64,000 nucleotides of DNA from contig CAIOGM010000140.1 in assembly GCA_903857795.1 (NCBI GenBank), positions 25,780 through 89,779 on the forward strand, read 5' to 3'. A program made the position numbers and the translations under genes. This document shows positions 61,392-64,000 of this stretch, piece after piece. The first letter of the stretch is position 1. Each line of letters begins with the position of its first letter. This stretch comes from an uncultured Geobacter sp. (GTDB taxonomy: Bacteria; Desulfobacterota; Desulfuromonadia; Geobacterales; CAIOGM01). The notes under the pieces were generated by a model. The model made no database searches, had not been told where the DNA came from, and saw only the letters and a program-made list of their open reading frames with translations.

Positions 61392-62125
61392 GATCTCCTC
61401 CCGCCAAAACCGGGAAGAGCACGGAGCAGGGTACCGAGTTTCAGTTTCCAGACCATGATGATTGCCTCCCGCACAATCCGTTTGGACATCTTGGAGCTGC
61501 CGGCATGACGGTCGATGAAGATAATCGGCGCCTCCCCCAGGCGGAAGCCATGCTCCATGCAGCGATAGTTCATCTCGATCTGGAACGAGTAGCCGTCGGA
61601 GCGGACCGACTCAAGATCGATCGCCTCCAGCACGGAGCGGCGGAAACATTTAAACCCGCTGGTACAGTCATGCAGCTCAAGGCCGGTGATGATCCGGGTA
61701 TAGACACTGGCGCAGTAGCTGAGGATCAGGCGCCGAATCGGCCAGTTGACCACGCTGACGCCGTTCAGGTACCGCGACCCGATGACCACATCGTACTCGC
61801 CCATCTTCTGAAAAAAAAGCGGGAGGGTCGCCGGATCGTGAGAGAAGTCCGCATCCATCTCAACCACGTACTCAACCCCTTGCGCCAGGGCATACCTGAA
61901 ACCCTCCCGGTACGCCGAGCCGAGGCCGAGCTTGCCGCTTCGGTGCAGGACGTGTATCCGGTCATCGGCGGCCGCCATACTGTCGACCAGAGCGCCGGTG
62001 CCATCGGGCGAGTTATCGTCGACGACGAGGACCCGTATCCCCGGCTCCTGGCGCAGGATCTCGGGAATCAGCCGCCCGATATTGTCGCGCTCGTTGTAAG
62101 TGGGAATGACGATCATGGCGGTCAT
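61388..62125 (-). CDS. Family 2 glycosyltransferase, polyprenol/dolichol-phosphate mannosyltransferase type
   Basis: 245 aa from the ATG at 62125 (GGAG 8 nt upstream). GT2 fold: 'MIVIPTYNERDNIGRLIPEI', 'VLVVDDNSPDGTGALVDSMA', 'YVVEMDADFSHDPATLPLFF' (DxD-like), 'GSRYLNGVSVVNWPIRRLIL', 'CTSGFKCFRRSVLEAID'. No TM tail, so it is the short catalytic-only DPM1 type. Transfers a sugar to polyprenyl phosphate for later use at the outer face; sugar identity not given by sequence. Confidence 0.92.
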   Translation of the reverse strand: MTAMIVIPTYNERDNIGRLIPEILRQEPGIRVLVVDDNSPDGTGALVDSMAAADDRIHVLHRSGKLGLGSAYREGFRYALAQGVEYVVEMDADFSHDPATLPLFFQKMGEYDVVIGSRYLNGVSVVNWPIRRLILSYCASVYTRIITGLELHDCTSGFKCFRRSVLEAIDLESVRSDGYSFQIEMNYRCMEHGFRLGEAPIIFIDRHAGSSKMSKRIVREAIIMVWKLKLGTLLRALPGFGGRRS

Positions 62126-62377
62126 GGGGAAACTCCAACGGAGAACAGACTCATTTCTGATATACAAAAGGTCGTCAGGGAGATATTCATGTCCCAAAGA
62201 GGGATGAGAGGAGCGGTCGACAGGCTTCCACGCGAAAATATACGATAGGGAGTGGTCAAGTCAAGGCAAACCGCATTAAGATACCAAGAATGAACGGGAC
62301 AGGCAGGATAAAACCATCTAATCTAAATGTGCTATTTTTAAGAATTATCCCACGTTGCTTTCAGGATGGCATTAAAC
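62126..62377. other. Spacer without recognisable gene
   Basis: 250 bp upstream of the glycosyltransferase; its promoter should be here. Nothing else identified. Confidence 0.4.
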
Positions 62378-62433
62378 CACCCCCCACCCCGGCCCTCTCA
62401 CACTGAGAGGAGAGGGAGGATTAGTGGGGGGTG
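62378..62433. repeat. Imperfect palindromic element
   Basis: CCACCCCCCAC and its near-complement GTGGGGGGTG bracket an inner CCCTCTC/GAGAGG pair, forming a stable hairpin. It cuts off the broken ORF beside it. Confidence 0.6.
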
Positions 62434-62615
62434 TTCTTGGGATTGATAAATTCGCGGTTGCCACAACTGCATTGTTCAGGGTGTAGCAGTTTGACATCGG
62501 TGGGGGTGTCGACATCCAGGGTCACTGGACAGTCGCCGACGGCGTTGCTGCAGTGCTGGTCCAGCCGAAAAAAAGCAAACCGAAGGCTTCCGACGCTCTC
62601 AGGGTCAGAAAGGTA
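62421..62615 (-). pseudogene. Orphan protein fragment, possible transposase remnant
   Basis: A 64-residue minus-strand frame without a start codon ('YLSDPESVGSLRFAFFRLDQ' ... 'HPEQCSCGNREFINP') reads like protein and ends inside the palindromic element. The Cys-x-Cys-Gly knuckle resembles the zinc-binding start of IS66-like transposases, but that is a weak guess; it may equally be part of another lost gene. Confidence 0.3.
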
Positions 62616-62726
62616 TTATTCGGGAACAGGTGCCGGAAGCGCAACTGAAGGTGACCTCGGGGGTGAGACATTGATGGTACCGGCGCCGCTGCCTGGCGTT
62701 TGGAGATACTTATGGCAAAAACAAAA

Positions 62727-62765
62727 ACGCCGCTCCCCGGTTGATTCAGACCGGAACAGCGGCGT
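62727..62765 (-). terminator. Terminator of the Rpn-family gene
   Basis: ACGCCGCT / AGCGGCGT outer stem with inner CCGGT/ACCGG, followed on the minus strand by TTTTTGTTTTTG; ~170 bp after the stop. Confidence 0.75.
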
Positions 62766-62933
62766 ACAGTTCTATGCAAATATTTTCGTTCACTTCGACA
62801 ACCCCTCTATCCCTTTCCCTCCCTTCGAGAGTCGTGGATGGTAGCTTTGCGACACACGGTTGCCCGTGCTGTGCCTTTTCGATGAAGCTAAAAATTAACA
62901 CTAATATTTCAAAACATCAAGAAATTTTCAAAT

Positions 62934-63797
62934 TTATTCGGCCTCATCCCGGCTCAGTCCGGTGATCGCCATGATCTCCTCAACAGAATACCCTTTGCCC
63001 TTCATCGTCCGGGCCACCTCCATAGTTCGCTGCGCAACCCCCTTCTCAATTCCCTTTTCATGCCCCTCTAGCCATGAACTCTTTATCGAGCTCTCCGCCG
63101 AACGCCGATCCTCGAGATACCGTTCATAGTTATCCCGCTCTTCTTCCGGCAGCTTCATGATATCAAGCTCTTCTGCCGCCTTCCGAAGACCGCGGGCGCT
63201 GAACTCCTGGCGGATCTCCGAGTTCTTCAGAAAATAGACCCACTCATCCAGGGTGTCATGAGCGTGGTCGTCAAATTCGTTGACCTTCAGGATGTAGTAT
63301 TCAGGATAGATGTCAGCTACCAGCGCCAATTCCGGCAGGTTTCTCTTCTGCGTCAACGACAGGCGCAGCAGGTCGTTCTTGTGAATACCTTTGAACTCGG
63401 TATTCCCTTTGTAAACATAGTCTTCGCCCTGCCCCAGATCAAAGTAGACGATATTGATGGAGATTACCTTCCGAACCTGACGATACTCAAATCCGGCCGA
63501 CATATGATCGGTGATCAGCTTACTGACCCCGTAGAGCATTCGGTGAAAGTGGTCGTATTGCCCTTCAACCTGAAGTTCGATCAGCAGCAGTTCGCCGCCG
63601 TCCGCCTCCGCCAGCAGATCCACTCGATTGTATTTGTCATCGGTTGACTGCTTATTGCTTTCGCTCTCCAGGAGTTGCACGATTCGGATATCCCGACGGA
63701 TAAGTTCAGAGAAGAACCCCTCAAGAATTTCGAAGTTGGCCTTGTTTCTCAAAAGTTTTTTCAGCGCCCAGTCGAATCTGACCAGTCTGTGCGTCAT
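62934..63797 (-). CDS. Rpn family recombination-promoting nuclease / PD-(D/E)XK putative transposase
   Basis: 287 aa. N-terminal 'FDWALKKLLRNKANFEILEG' and 'VDLLAEADGGELLLIELQVE' (the D...E-x-Q form of the PD-(D/E)XK core) mark the PF12784/TIGR01784 family. The C-terminus is a helical tail 'GYSVEEIMAITGLSRDEAE' as in many members. Such proteins promote RecA-independent recombination in E. coli. No inverted repeats flank it here, so it is best read as a chromosomal Rpn-type gene. Confidence 0.88.
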   Translation of the reverse strand: MTHRLVRFDWALKKLLRNKANFEILEGFFSELIRRDIRIVQLLESESNKQSTDDKYNRVDLLAEADGGELLLIELQVEGQYDHFHRMLYGVSKLITDHMSAGFEYRQVRKVISINIVYFDLGQGEDYVYKGNTEFKGIHKNDLLRLSLTQKRNLPELALVADIYPEYYILKVNEFDDHAHDTLDEWVYFLKNSEIRQEFSARGLRKAAEELDIMKLPEEERDNYERYLEDRRSAESSIKSSWLEGHEKGIEKGVAQRTMEVARTMKGKGYSVEEIMAITGLSRDEAE

Positions 63798-64000
63798 GTC
63801 TCTACCTCATCGTAAAAAGCCCCGAAATTTCGGATTACTCGTCGGTAGGAGATTATCATGATTTCACCTTTCTGGAAATACGTCAACTACTCCCGGTTAG
63901 TTTTCGATAATCAGTACTAAACGCATCGGCTTACCCATTTGGGGTACTCAAGCGGGCGAACAGGAGCACATCACGCAGGCTTTCGATGATTTTTAATCAC
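63798..64000. other. Window end, no gene supported
   Basis: 200 bp upstream of the Rpn gene with no ORF of note; a 22-codon frame at 63931..63996 (minus) is bounded by stops. Confidence 0.35.

Noticed and set aside
62431-62844. 137-aa plus-strand ORF
   Set aside because: Runs across a terminator hairpin, no RBS, no family features; the minus frame is more protein-like.
63931-63996. 22-codon minus-strand frame at the window end as the tail of a gene
   Set aside because: A stop codon lies immediately upstream inside the window, so it is not a gene end.

Overview
The window is high-GC chromosomal DNA that reads like a member of the Geobacter/Desulfuromonadia group. The evidence is gene content and order: a 12-heme c7-type cytochrome; a cluster joining KDO/LPS-transport genes, rpoN, hpf and a regulatory PTS; a mixed PilMNO/GspDEFG secretion cluster; PEP-CTERM proteins; GlgA; TrmFO; and an HDAC-like AcuC protein. 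No rRNA and no CRISPR were seen. One tRNA (His) is present.

Layout. 1-8.3 kb: end of a TPR/membrane protein, a macro-domain protein, a transposase (RAYT) remnant, a c-di-GMP HD-GYP response regulator beside a membrane metallophosphoesterase, a PPP-type phosphatase, and a three-gene MacB/LolCDE-like ABC exporter. 8.5-10.9 kb: an unknown one-TM protein and a CheV. 10.9-25.1 kb: a long leftward block, kdsB-pyrG-kdsA-kdsD-lptC-lptA-lptB-rpoN-hpf-hprK-rapZ-EIIA(Man)-ptsH-ptsI-exonuclease, which makes KDO, exports LPS and carries sigma-54 plus a sugar-transporter-less PTS. 25.4-26.7 kb: an AT-rich, broken tyrosine recombinase beside tRNA-His. 26.8-30.4 kb: TPR protein, unknown protein, AcuC-like deacetylase (frameshifted at a G10 tract) and a LOG-like protein. 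30.5-32.1 kb: a PEP-CTERM protein with a sigma-54-like promoter, followed by an exported beta-carbonic anhydrase. 32.3-37.5 kb: FKBP, a B12/radical-SAM protein, membrane zinc-ribbon and NERD proteins, a truncated PEP-CTERM gene and a small exported protein. 37.6-45.8 kb: glgA, an EEP-family protein, the dodecaheme cytochrome, a methyltransferase, greB, trmFO and a divergent polysaccharide deacetylase. 45.9-48.6 kb: a toxin-antitoxin pair lying between two copies of the ctpA 3' end, then ctpA itself (frameshifted). 48.7-51.5 kb: envC-like gene, ftsX, ftsE. 51.5-52 kb: a REP-type palindromic repeat block flanked by a 60-bp duplication of the ftsE start. 52-61 kb: secretion cluster (two pseudopilins, secretin with a C-terminal cohesin-like domain, PilP/GspC-like, PilO, PilN, PilM, GspE, GspF). 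61.2-63.8 kb: a small membrane protein, a GT2 glycosyltransferase, a broken ORF and an Rpn-family PD-(D/E)XK protein.

The most unusual features are structural. Two spacers hold inserts flanked by direct duplications of the neighbouring gene's end (ctpA tail, ftsE head). Heptamer GGTTCNR arrays sit in three spacers. Several genes carry long G tracts, two of them out of frame there. I did not find a clearly novel multi-gene defence or metabolic system; the duplicated-gene-end inserts and the RAYT/REP traces are the best leads.
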